From positions 1 through 19,340 of the forward strand of contig CADCQZ010000261.1 of assembly GCA_902803675.1 (NCBI GenBank): a DNA stretch of 19,340 bases, written 5' to 3'. Each line of letters begins with the position of its first letter. Within the stretch, counting starts at the first letter, position 1. Below, piece by piece: positions 1-6,418 of this stretch. The notes under the pieces were generated by a model. The model had not been told where the DNA came from and searched no databases. It saw only the letters and a list, made by a program, of their open reading frames with translations. A program made the position numbers and the translations under genes. This DNA comes from an uncultured Eubacteriales bacterium. Lineage in GTDB: Bacteria; Bacillota_A; Clostridia; Christensenellales; Aristaeellaceae.

Positions 1-27
1 ACGCCGCGGCGATGCTGCGGCGTTTTT
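1..27 (+). terminator. Rho-independent terminator of an upstream gene
   Basis: A 7-bp perfect stem (ACGCCGC at 1-7 with GCGGCGT at 17-23) closes a 9-nt loop and runs into a T tract at 23-27. The T tract lies on the plus strand, so it ends a plus-strand gene left of the window. The same stem lies just past the stop of the minus-strand gene at 40-279 and might also serve that gene, but the bases that would form its T tract are outside the window. Confidence 0.75.
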
Positions 28-39
28 ATATCCTGTTCA

Positions 40-279
40 TCAGCTTTTAAGTTCGTTCATGCATTTCTTACAGATGGGTTTGTCTTTGTAGAAAGTCACA
101 CCGCTTCCGCTGCCGCAGAAAATGCAGCCTGTGTGATATTTGCGGATTACGATCTTGCCTTCTTCCACATTGATCTCCACAGGGTCATGGATATTGATGT
201 CCAGCAATCTGCGCTGTTCGATGGGGATAACGATCCTTCCGAGTTCATCCAAACGCCGCACAACACCTGTCTGTTTCAT
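40..279 (-). CDS. AbrB/SpoVT-type transition-state regulator with Cys pairs
   Basis: This is a 79-residue DNA-binding protein of the AbrB/MazE/SpoVT family. Residues 1-47 match the swapped-hairpin beta-barrel domain, with the typical N-terminal run TGVVRRLDELGRIVIPIE followed by a hydrophobic strand and an RKY end. The C-terminal part carries two Cys-x2-Cys pairs (Cys52/55 and Cys70/73), which could hold a metal. This layout is common in small AbrB-like proteins of Clostridia. Family members act as dimers or tetramers on promoters of growth-phase and sporulation genes; the targets here are unknown. The ATG at 279 follows a G-rich ribosome binding site (287-292 on the plus strand) and a near-consensus promoter. 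The gene stands alone and faces away from the cdaA operon. Confidence 0.9.
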   Translation of the reverse strand: MKQTGVVRRLDELGRIVIPIEQRRLLDINIHDPVEINVEEGKIVIRKYHTGCIFCGSGSGVTFYKDKPICKKCMNELKS

Positions 280-314
280 ATGGTGTCCCCCCTAATTAAT
301 TACCTGCCTTTTGT

Positions 315-343
315 ATTCTATAACCAAATGATGGAACTGTCAA
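315..343 (-). promoter_or_regulatory. Sigma-A-type promoter of the abrB-like gene
   Basis: On the minus strand, TTGACA (338-343) is followed after exactly 17 nt by TAGAAT (315-320). This is a near-consensus housekeeping promoter about 36 nt upstream of the start codon. Confidence 0.8.
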
Positions 344-483
344 GAAAAATAACAAGTGTAAATTAAAACAATAAATAATCTCAATTGGATAGAAATCACC
401 CGCCGATCCAAATCAGAGAAGAAGAGGATCGCCATTCCAATAAAAGACTCAGTTTTGATACATTCTTGTAAAAAACCTTGCGG

Positions 484-503
484 CAGGGATTTATTTTTCC
501 CTG
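484..503. repeat. Inverted repeat over the -35 region of the cdaA promoter
   Basis: The arms CAGGGA (484-489) and TCCCTG (498-503) are perfect inverted repeats separated by 8 T/A bases. The repeat covers the region where the -35 box of the cdaA promoter should lie, so it could be an operator. It lies upstream of the predicted transcription start, so it is unlikely to act as an RNA hairpin in this transcript. Confidence 0.45.
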
Positions 504-518
504 ATATTCGTGTATAAT
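490..518 (+). promoter_or_regulatory. Promoter of the cdaA operon
   Basis: A perfect TATAAT lies at 513-518. The best -35 at 17-nt spacing is TTTATT (490-495), which is weak, so a regulator may help or the promoter may be modest. Transcription would start near 525, inside a possible GTG-started extension of cdaA at 510. This supports the TTG start at 549. Confidence 0.6.
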
Positions 519-548
519 AACGGTATCCGAGCAGCGGAGGTATTGGCT

Positions 549-1406
549 TTGCCGTCGATCTTTACCCAATTGGAACAGCTTTTCTGGAACATCTTCCATC
601 GCCCGACGGTGGTGGATATCCTTGATATACTGATCATGTCCGTCATCCTGTACCAATTGCTCAAACTGGTGCGCCGCACCAGGGCCGTACAGGTGCTCAA
701 AGGTGTCGCCGTTTTTGTGGCGATCAGCTATCTGAGCGATATCCTCGGCCTGAAAACGCTGTCCTGGCTGTTCAGGAGCATCATCAATAACGGTGCTATC
801 GTGATCCTGATCCTGTTCCAGCCGGAAGTCCGCAAAGCGCTGGAGCAGCTGGGGCGGGGCGCCAAACTGGAGCACCACAAGCATGAGATGAGCGAGGATG
901 AGCGCGTCATATCGGAGATCACCACCTGTTTGATCGATCTGAGCAGGCGGCGTGTCGGCGCGCTGATCGTCATCGAGGGGAAGACCGGCCTTCAGGACAT
1001 CATGGATACCGGCACCGCGGTGGACGCGACGATCACCGCGGCTCTTCTGGAAAATATTTTCGAGCCGAATACGCCCCTGCATGACGGAGCGGTCATTATC
1101 AGAGACACGCGTGTGGCCAGCGCCGCCTGCGTGCTCAATCTGAGCGATTCCGAAGGGATCTCCAAGTCCCTGGGCACCCGGCACCGCGCCGGTCTGGGGA
1201 TCAGTGAGACGACGGACGCTACCGTGCTCATCGTGTCCGAGGAAACGGGCATCATTTCCATGGCGAGGGACGGAAAACTGACCCGCTATCTGGACGAGGA
1301 GAAGATCGTCGGCATCCTGAGCGGGATCTATAACGGGACCGGTTCGGGCCGGAACAGCCTTCTTAAGATCCTGAAGGGAAAGGGGGCGGAAAAGGATGAT
1401 GAATGA
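549..1406 (+). CDS. cdaA: Diadenylate cyclase CdaA (c-di-AMP synthase)
   Basis: CdaA joins two ATP into cyclic di-AMP at the membrane, a messenger that controls potassium and osmolyte transport and cell-wall homeostasis in Firmicutes. Three hydrophobic segments fill residues about 23-39, 46-66 and 71-90, followed by the DAC domain. The two signature motifs are present: LHDGA (Asp179-Gly-Ala) and GTRHRAG (Arg-His-Arg 211-213). The protein is 285 aa from TTG549, near the usual 270-285. I chose this TTG because GCGGAGG at 534-540 is spaced 8 nt from it. An in-frame GTG at 510 overlaps the -10 box and would not be transcribed. The gene overlaps cdaR by 11 nt. The usual third partner, glmM, does not follow. 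Confidence 0.93.
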   Translation: MPSIFTQLEQLFWNIFHRPTVVDILDILIMSVILYQLLKLVRRTRAVQVLKGVAVFVAISYLSDILGLKTLSWLFRSIINNGAIVILILFQPEVRKALEQLGRGAKLEHHKHEMSEDERVISEITTCLIDLSRRRVGALIVIEGKTGLQDIMDTGTAVDATITAALLENIFEPNTPLHDGAVIIRDTRVASAACVLNLSDSEGISKSLGTRHRAGLGISETTDATVLIVSEETGIISMARDGKLTRYLDEEKIVGILSGIYNGTGSGRNSLLKILKGKGAEKDDE

Positions 1407-2457
1407 TACACCTGAGAATGGCAGCCGTTTCGTTGAAAAGCTGAAAAATTTATGGGCAGTCATTACCGATAATTGGGGCTGGAAGCTGATGTGCTTCATC
1501 ATCGCCATCCTTCTGTGGGGAAGTATCATCTCCCAGGATACGAGCCTGACCCGTGAGAAAGTCATCCGCAACGTGCCCATCACTGTCGTGAACGGCGCTT
1601 CACTGCAGCGGAACGGGCTCATCATCGTCAGCGGCATCGATGAGCTTCCGGAGGTCACGATCCGAGTCCAGGTCCCTGTGCGCAATTATCAGGCCGCGTC
1701 CGCTTCCAACTATACCGTTCGTTTGGATCTGGCGACCATCAGTCAGCCCGGCGAACAAACTGTGCAGCTGACCGCGGGATCGTCCTCTTCCGGATTCGGC
1801 AGCATCGTGGAGATATCCGAGGACACGATCGATATCAACGTGGAGGAATACGTCACCCGTTCCAGGATCCCGGTGAGGATCCGCACCTCAGGTACGGTGC
1901 CGGAGGGCTATTATGCCAATGCTGCCACTGCGGAAGTCAACGAGGTCACCGTGAGCGGTCCCAAGTCCCTGGTCAACCAGATCGCGCGCTGCGTCGTGTC
2001 CTACACGATGCCGACCCTGAGGAACGGGCCCGGTTCCGAATACACGTCTTCACCGATCGAAATGACCAATGCCCAGGATGAGCAGATGGACATGAGTTTC
2101 CTGACCGTCACCGTGGATTCCTGGGGGATCGAAAACATCACCGTCCAGCAGACTTTTTATCCCATGTACACGGTCAAGGTGGCCGATATGGGCGTCGTAC
2201 AGGGGACGCCCAAGGATGGGTACGAGATCAAGAACATCACCTATTCACCTCAGACGGTCTCCGTGGCCGATATGGACCTGGAGAGCCATACCGGTGATTA
2301 TGTGTACCTGTCGGGTACTGTGGACGTGAGCGGTCTTGATTCAACGGTGATGATGCCTCTGCAGGTATCAAGGCCCGGCGGGTTCGTATACATCTCCACG
2401 GATATCGTGTACGTGACCGTTGAGATCGGCCCGGTCCAGAGCGATAAGGAGTCCTGA
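1396..2457 (+). CDS. cdaR: YbbR-domain protein CdaR, regulator of CdaA
   Basis: CdaR is a membrane-anchored extracytoplasmic protein that binds CdaA and modulates its activity. One hydrophobic segment (residues about 28-46, starting WGWKLMCFIIAILL) is followed by a beta-rich outside part. I read roughly three YbbR repeats in it (about 55-140, 148-235 and 250-345), each with the valine/isoleucine-rich pattern ending in a V-x-V-x-V strand. At 353 aa it is shorter than the B. subtilis protein, which has four repeats. The start overlaps the cdaA stop by 11 nt, and its own stop (TGA) shares one base with the ATG of the next gene, so translation is probably coupled. A second ATG at 1399 is equally possible. 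Confidence 0.9.
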   Translation: MMNDTPENGSRFVEKLKNLWAVITDNWGWKLMCFIIAILLWGSIISQDTSLTREKVIRNVPITVVNGASLQRNGLIIVSGIDELPEVTIRVQVPVRNYQAASASNYTVRLDLATISQPGEQTVQLTAGSSSSGFGSIVEISEDTIDINVEEYVTRSRIPVRIRTSGTVPEGYYANAATAEVNEVTVSGPKSLVNQIARCVVSYTMPTLRNGPGSEYTSSPIEMTNAQDEQMDMSFLTVTVDSWGIENITVQQTFYPMYTVKVADMGVVQGTPKDGYEIKNITYSPQTVSVADMDLESHTGDYVYLSGTVDVSGLDSTVMMPLQVSRPGGFVYISTDIVYVTVEIGPVQSDKES

Positions 2458-3071
2458 TGAACGCTTTTGCGGAAGGCGTATTCAATGCTTTGCTGAGCTG
2501 GCTCCGTCTCGGAAGCCAGCGTTTGTTCCGTTACTTCTCATCCGGCTCGGAAGACGGCTTCCTGACCTGGCTCGGCGATCATTGGCTCGGGGCCGTGGCC
2601 GCACTGTGTATACTGGGCCTCGTGATCGATTATATCGTATGGTATTTTCGCTGGCGGCCCGATCTCGCCTGGCGCACCAGAATGCGCCATTTCATGGCCA
2701 GGATGCGCGGTGAGGAGATGCGCCGGAAAGATACACAGCAGTTTGCTCACGGATATCAGGACAGCTCGTTTTTTCAGGAATATGTGGGATCAGCTCCGGA
2801 GCAGCCGGCGGAATATGACAACGATGAGACGGACGGGATGAACGCCTCCGTTTCTTATGCCTCCTCTCATACAGACGATCAGTTCGCCCCTCAGCGGCCC
2901 TATGTGCGTCAATACCGCTCATCGGGAAAGAAAAAAGCCAATCTCATCAGGCAGTGGGTGGAAGGCAGCGACAACGATCAGCCGGTGGACAGGATCCCGC
3001 TGAATGTGGATCAGCGCCAGGCGTTTCACGATCCGGTGTATCCGGAGAAGATCGATCCCGATGATTACTGA
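2457..3071 (+). CDS. Unrecognised single-helix membrane protein in the cdaA operon
   Basis: I do not recognise this 204-residue protein. A short amphipathic N-terminus is followed by one clear membrane helix (about residues 44-65, ending in an aromatic WYFRW stretch). Next come a basic patch rich in Arg and Met (about 67-90) and a long hydrophilic tail with many Asp, Glu, Gln and Ser, probably disordered, with a basic SGKKKA motif near residue 161. The positive-inside rule suggests that the Arg-rich part and the tail are cytoplasmic. The ATG shares its A with the cdaR stop and the 3' end overlaps the methyltransferase by 11 nt, so it is locked into the cdaA operon. A role in anchoring or tuning c-di-AMP synthesis or the cell envelope is only a guess. 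Confidence 0.75.
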   Translation: MNAFAEGVFNALLSWLRLGSQRLFRYFSSGSEDGFLTWLGDHWLGAVAALCILGLVIDYIVWYFRWRPDLAWRTRMRHFMARMRGEEMRRKDTQQFAHGYQDSSFFQEYVGSAPEQPAEYDNDETDGMNASVSYASSHTDDQFAPQRPYVRQYRSSGKKKANLIRQWVEGSDNDQPVDRIPLNVDQRQAFHDPVYPEKIDPDDY

Positions 3072-4356
3072 TACGCTGCCGGTAAAATTCATAGACAGGA
3101 TGCGCGCGCAGCTCGCAGGTGAAGCCTGCGCGTTTTTTGATGCTCTTGAAAAGCCTCCCGAAAGAGGTTTCCGGCTTCGCCGCGGCGCGCTGCCGGAAGG
3201 GACCGGTCCGGTGATCCCCTGGGCGCAAAAAGGCTATTATCTGTCTCAGGAGTCCCGCGCCGGGGCTTCTGCGGCCCATGAAGCGGGAGCCTTCTATCTT
3301 CAGGAGCCCAGCGCTATGATCCCTGTGACGGCCCTGGATCCTCAGCCCGGGGAATGTGTCCTGGACCTTTGTGCCGCGCCGGGCGGGAAAAGCACTCAGA
3401 TCGGCGCGCTCATGCGCGGAAAAGGGCTGCTGGTATCCAACGAACCGGTGTACTCGCGGGCGAAAATACTGTCGATGAACGTGGAACGGATGGGCATCCC
3501 CAACGCCGTCGTGACCAGCGCCATGCCTCAGGACCTGGAGGACTGTTGGAAAGAAACTTTCGACCGGATCCTCGTGGACGCGCCCTGCTCGGGCGAAGGG
3601 ATGTTCAGGCGTCATCCGGAGGCTGCGGAGCAATGGTATGAGGGAATCAACGAAGCCTGTGCCCAGAGGCAGGCTCTGATCTTATCCTCCGCTGCCCGGA
3701 TGCTCCGGGAGGGCGGGACCCTCGTATATTCCACATGCACGTTCAGCCCCGACGAAAACGAGCGGGTCATCGAAGCCTTCCTTTCGGAACATGATGACTT
3801 TGCCCTGGAGCCCTTTGAGGCGGAGGGGCTGCCGAAAAATCAAGGAATGATGACCTTCTATCCCCACCGCATACGGGGAGAGGGGCATTTCGCGGCAAAA
3901 ATGAAAAAAAGCGGGCACGCGCCGGGGAAAGGCACGTTTGGTCCGCCTCATCAGAAAACAGGTGCGGTCACGGAATGGCTCAGGCAGAACGGTTTCGAAA
4001 TGCGCGATGAGCTGATATATCCTTATGCCGGCCGGTATGTCCTTCTGCCGGAAAGCATGGTGCCTCTCAAGGGGATCAAAGTCCTGCGGATGGGGCTGGA
4101 CCTGTGCGAGGAGCGCGGTGGGCGTTTCATGCCCCTGCACGCATTGGCGCTGTGGCAGGAACGGGTGGACATTGATCTGGATCAGGAAGAAGCGGTGCGT
4201 TTTATCCACGGAGAGGCCATACAAAAAAATATCCCCATGAAGGGATATGTGATCGCGGGATATGAGGGATGCCCCCTTGGATGGGGAAAAGCATCGGACG
4301 GGACGATAAAGAACCATTACCCCAAAGGGCTTAGAAAACAGCTTCAGGTCTTATGA
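3061..4356 (+). CDS. RsmF/RsmB-family rRNA (cytosine-C5) methyltransferase
   Basis: This is a SAM-dependent m5C RNA methyltransferase of the NOL1/NOP2/Sun (RsmB/RsmF) family, cytoplasmic and acting on 16S rRNA. Visible motifs are the SAM-binding DLCAAPGGKSTQ (102-113), DAPCSGEGMFRRHPE (173-187, Cys176) and YSTCTFSPDENE (223-234). Cys226 is the expected nucleophile that attacks C6 of cytosine, and Cys176 is the helper that releases the product. The C-terminal part ends with NHYPKGLR, typical of the YebU-like C-terminal RNA-binding domain in Firmicutes. At 431 aa the length fits. The start at ATG3061 overlaps the previous gene by 11 nt. An in-frame ATG at 3004 would add 19 Arg-rich residues that do not look like family sequence. 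The exact rRNA position cannot be read from sequence. Confidence 0.88.
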   Translation: MITDTLPVKFIDRMRAQLAGEACAFFDALEKPPERGFRLRRGALPEGTGPVIPWAQKGYYLSQESRAGASAAHEAGAFYLQEPSAMIPVTALDPQPGECVLDLCAAPGGKSTQIGALMRGKGLLVSNEPVYSRAKILSMNVERMGIPNAVVTSAMPQDLEDCWKETFDRILVDAPCSGEGMFRRHPEAAEQWYEGINEACAQRQALILSSAARMLREGGTLVYSTCTFSPDENERVIEAFLSEHDDFALEPFEAEGLPKNQGMMTFYPHRIRGEGHFAAKMKKSGHAPGKGTFGPPHQKTGAVTEWLRQNGFEMRDELIYPYAGRYVLLPESMVPLKGIKVLRMGLDLCEERGGRFMPLHALALWQERVDIDLDQEEAVRFIHGEAIQKNIPMKGYVIAGYEGCPLGWGKASDGTIKNHYPKGLRKQLQVL

Positions 4357-4373
4357 AAAACTGCCGCGGGACA

Positions 4374-4982
4374 TTATAAAGCGCTGCGGTAAGCGATGTA
4401 GACGCAGACAAGGATCAAAAGGACCGACAGGAGCTGCAGAGCCCTGCCGCCTTTTTTGTCGACAGCCGGCATCCTGATCCGCCCGGCTCTGATGTGACGG
4501 ATGACACTGTCCGCGACCGTGCCGGTCACTGCGCCGCAGGCGAGCCCGACCAGCATCAGGATCCCCAGGTAATACAGCATTTCCCGAAGCGGCAGATGGG
4601 CGATCAGGATCGCCATCAGCACCTGTCCAATATTATGCGTGACACCGCCGGCGATGGATACCACGATGGGTTTAAAGGTATCGCCGCGGCTCATCAGGCT
4701 CATGACTGTCAGGCTGACGAGCCCGCCGGTGAAGGCGTAGGGGAAGGTCTGGAATCCGCTGAACAGAAGGCTGGAGAGCACCACCTTCATGGTGAAAAGG
4801 ACATAGGCGAGAGGCACGTTGAGCATGTACAGGGCGAAGATCAGCACACCGTTGGACAGCCCCAGCTTGATGCCCGGGATGCCCAGGGACGGCAGCATGC
4901 TCTCGATATAGCCCAGGATGAGCATGAGCGCCGTCAGAAGGCTTGACAGCGTGATCTGATAAGTGCTGACGCCGCGTTTCAC
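4374..4982 (-). CDS. Gx transporter / HepI-family membrane protein
   Basis: A 202-residue integral membrane protein of the family often labelled heptaprenyl diphosphate synthase component I or Gx transporter (Pfam Hpre_diP_synt_I). The family resembles substrate-binding components of ECF vitamin transporters. Five to six hydrophobic segments are visible, with family-like stretches such as GIKLGLSNG (about 42-50), SGFQTFPYAFTGG and GGVTHNIGQ. I start it at GTG4982 because GGAGGG lies 8 nt upstream on the minus strand and the protein then begins directly before the first helix. A longer frame reaches back to 5156 but has no membrane or family features there and crosses the promoter. It ends 17 nt from the convergent methyltransferase gene. 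The true substrate is unknown. Confidence 0.8.
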   Translation of the reverse strand: MKRGVSTYQITLSSLLTALMLILGYIESMLPSLGIPGIKLGLSNGVLIFALYMLNVPLAYVLFTMKVVLSSLLFSGFQTFPYAFTGGLVSLTVMSLMSRGDTFKPIVVSIAGGVTHNIGQVLMAILIAHLPLREMLYYLGILMLVGLACGAVTGTVADSVIRHIRAGRIRMPAVDKKGGRALQLLSVLLILVCVYIAYRSAL

Positions 4983-5037
4983 AGATGAGTCCCTCCGGTC
5001 TTCATTAAGGTCAAAACTTCTTCGATGGACGGGCTTT

Positions 5038-5066
5038 ATTTTATCAGAGATCAATAAGACGCGCAA
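5038..5066 (-). promoter_or_regulatory. Promoter of the Gx/HepI-like gene
   Basis: On the minus strand, TTGCGC (5061-5066) and TAAAAT (5038-5043) are separated by 17 nt. The start codon lies about 56 nt downstream. The -35 matches only partly, so this is a reasonable but not strong call. Confidence 0.6.
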
Positions 5067-5086
5067 GCCTGTTGCTGCGGCCCGCG

Positions 5087-5116
5087 TTGCCATCGGGCCG
5101 CGGAGTATGCTATAAT
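5087..5116 (+). promoter_or_regulatory. Promoter of rluB-mnmM
   Basis: TTGCCA (5087-5092) and a perfect TATAAT (5111-5116) are separated by 18 nt, ending 28 nt upstream of the rluB ATG. It is divergent from the promoter at 5038-5066; the two -35 boxes are only 20 nt apart. Confidence 0.75.
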
Positions 5117-5144
5117 GCATTCGATCACACACGGGAGGGATTCT

Positions 5145-5852
5145 ATGCGGCTTCAAAAATATCTCGCGGCCTGCGGTGTGTCCTCAAGAAGGCACGGCGA
5201 AGAGATGATACGGGACGGCCGGGTGACCGTCAACGGTCGTCTGATCACTCAGATGGGCACGCAGGTAGAAGAAAATGACGTTGTACGGGTAGACGGCAAA
5301 GTGGTCAAGCCGGAAACGGAAAAGGTCTACGTGCTCTATCATAAGCCGGCCGGGGAGATCACCAGCGCCCAGGATCCGGAGGGCAGGCACACGGTCATGG
5401 AGCATTTTGAGGATTACCGGGTGCGGCTCTATCCGGTGGGCCGTCTGGATTATGACAGTGAAGGGCTTCTCCTGCTCACGAACGACGGCTTTGTGGCGGA
5501 CAGGATGATGCATCCTTCATCCCTGGTGGATAAGAGCTATATCGCCCGGGTGGAAGGCCATCTTACGCCGGAAGAGCTTCGGCAGCTTCGTCAGGGCGTC
5601 ATGCTGGATGACCGGATGACATCTCCCGCGAAAGCCCGGATCGTGCGCGAGGAAGAGGATATCAGCGTGGTGCAGGTCACGATCCATGAGGGGCGGAACC
5701 GCCAGGTCAGACGAATGCTCGAAGCCGTCGGTCATCCCGTGAAGATGCTGCGCCGTGTGCAGTTCGGTCCCCTTCAGCTGGGCGATCTCCGCCGCGGTGA
5801 ATGGCGGGAACTCACGAAGCCCGAGATCGATAAACTCCTGAAAGGGATCTGA
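5145..5852 (+). CDS. rluB: 23S rRNA pseudouridine synthase RluB-type
   Basis: This enzyme isomerises a uridine of 23S rRNA (position 2605 in E. coli numbering for RluB) to pseudouridine during large-subunit assembly. The N-terminal S4 RNA-binding domain spans residues 1-48 (MRLQKYLAACGVSSRR start), followed by the RsuA/RluB catalytic domain. The conserved GRLDYDSEGLLLLTNDG motif (99-115) carries the catalytic Asp102. Toward the C-terminus HEGRNRQVRRM is the second family signature. At 235 aa the length is normal. ATG5145 is preceded by GGGAGGG at 5133-5139. An in-frame upstream ATG at 5115 falls within the -10 box region and is not used. The stop overlaps the next start, so the two RNA-modification genes form an operon. 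Confidence 0.92.
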   Translation: MRLQKYLAACGVSSRRHGEEMIRDGRVTVNGRLITQMGTQVEENDVVRVDGKVVKPETEKVYVLYHKPAGEITSAQDPEGRHTVMEHFEDYRVRLYPVGRLDYDSEGLLLLTNDGFVADRMMHPSSLVDKSYIARVEGHLTPEELRQLRQGVMLDDRMTSPAKARIVREEEDISVVQVTIHEGRNRQVRRMLEAVGHPVKMLRRVQFGPLQLGDLRRGEWRELTKPEIDKLLKGI

Positions 5853-6418
5853 TGATGTATATCCTGAAGTCAGCCCGGTATCAGGCTTTCGAAGCGTACT
5901 CCCGGGTGCTTGAGCCGGGCGACAGGGCGGTCGATGCCACCATGGGGAACGGGCACGACACTCTGACTCTCTGCGCTTTAGTGGGAGAGAACGGCCACGT
6001 GGACGCTTTTGATGTTCAGGCGGACGCTGTCAGGGCCACGGAGGCGCTCCTTGAAAAGGAAGGCGTCAGGCAGCGCGCGTCATTGTGGAATACCGGCCAT
6101 GAGCATATGAGCGAATATGTGCGGCAGCCGGTAAAAGCGGTGCTGTTCAATCTCGGCTGGCTCCCCGGCAGCGACAAAGTGGTCCGTACCCGATGGGAGA
6201 CCACCCTGAAGGCGGTGGATCAGGGGCTCAAGCTCCTGCTGCCCTACGGGATCATGACGATCTGCTGTTATCCGGGGCATGAAGAAGGGCAGGAGGAGCT
6301 GATCAGGATCGATGATCGTCTCCGTGCCCTGCCCAAGGGATTCAATGTTTTGCGTCAGGATTTTATCAACGCGGCACCGGGCGCTCCGGTGTGCTTCGTG
6401 ATCCAGAAGCAGCTATAG
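5852..6418 (+). CDS. mnmM: tRNA mnm5s2U34 methyltransferase MnmM (YtqB family)
   Basis: A Rossmann-fold SAM methyltransferase of the rRNA_methylase/YtqB Pfam family. YtqB of B. subtilis is known as MnmM, which adds the last methyl of mnm5s2U at wobble position 34 of certain tRNAs. Seen here are the SAM motif DATMGNGHDT (28-37), the acidic DAFD strand (51-54) and the family motif NLGWLPGSDK (100-109). At 188 aa the length is typical. The start ATG shares its A with the rluB stop (a second ATG follows at 5855), so the gene is coupled to rluB. Its stop overlaps the end of the convergent comM by 6 bp. The family call is firm; the MnmM activity rests on family knowledge. Confidence 0.87.
   Translation: MMYILKSARYQAFEAYSRVLEPGDRAVDATMGNGHDTLTLCALVGENGHVDAFDVQADAVRATEALLEKEGVRQRASLWNTGHEHMSEYVRQPVKAVLFNLGWLPGSDKVVRTRWETTLKAVDQGLKLLLPYGIMTICCYPGHEEGQEELIRIDDRLRALPKGFNVLRQDFINAAPGAPVCFVIQKQL

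Noticed and set aside
510..548. GTG510 as the cdaA start
   Set aside because: It lies on the -10 box, has no ribosome binding site, and TTG549 has one at good spacing.
396..1685. Minus-strand open frame of 429 codons opposite cdaA and cdaR
   Set aside because: No recognisable domain, composition of an antisense shadow, and it covers the promoter and start of cdaA.
3004..3060. ATG3004 as the start of the RsmF-like gene
   Set aside because: The extra 19 residues are Arg-rich and unlike the family; they come from the overlapping frame of the preceding gene.
4351..4395. Possible terminator of the minus-strand Gx gene (CCGC/GCGG followed by TTTTT)
   Set aside because: Only about four consecutive pairs with a long loop and a mismatch; too weak to list as a feature.
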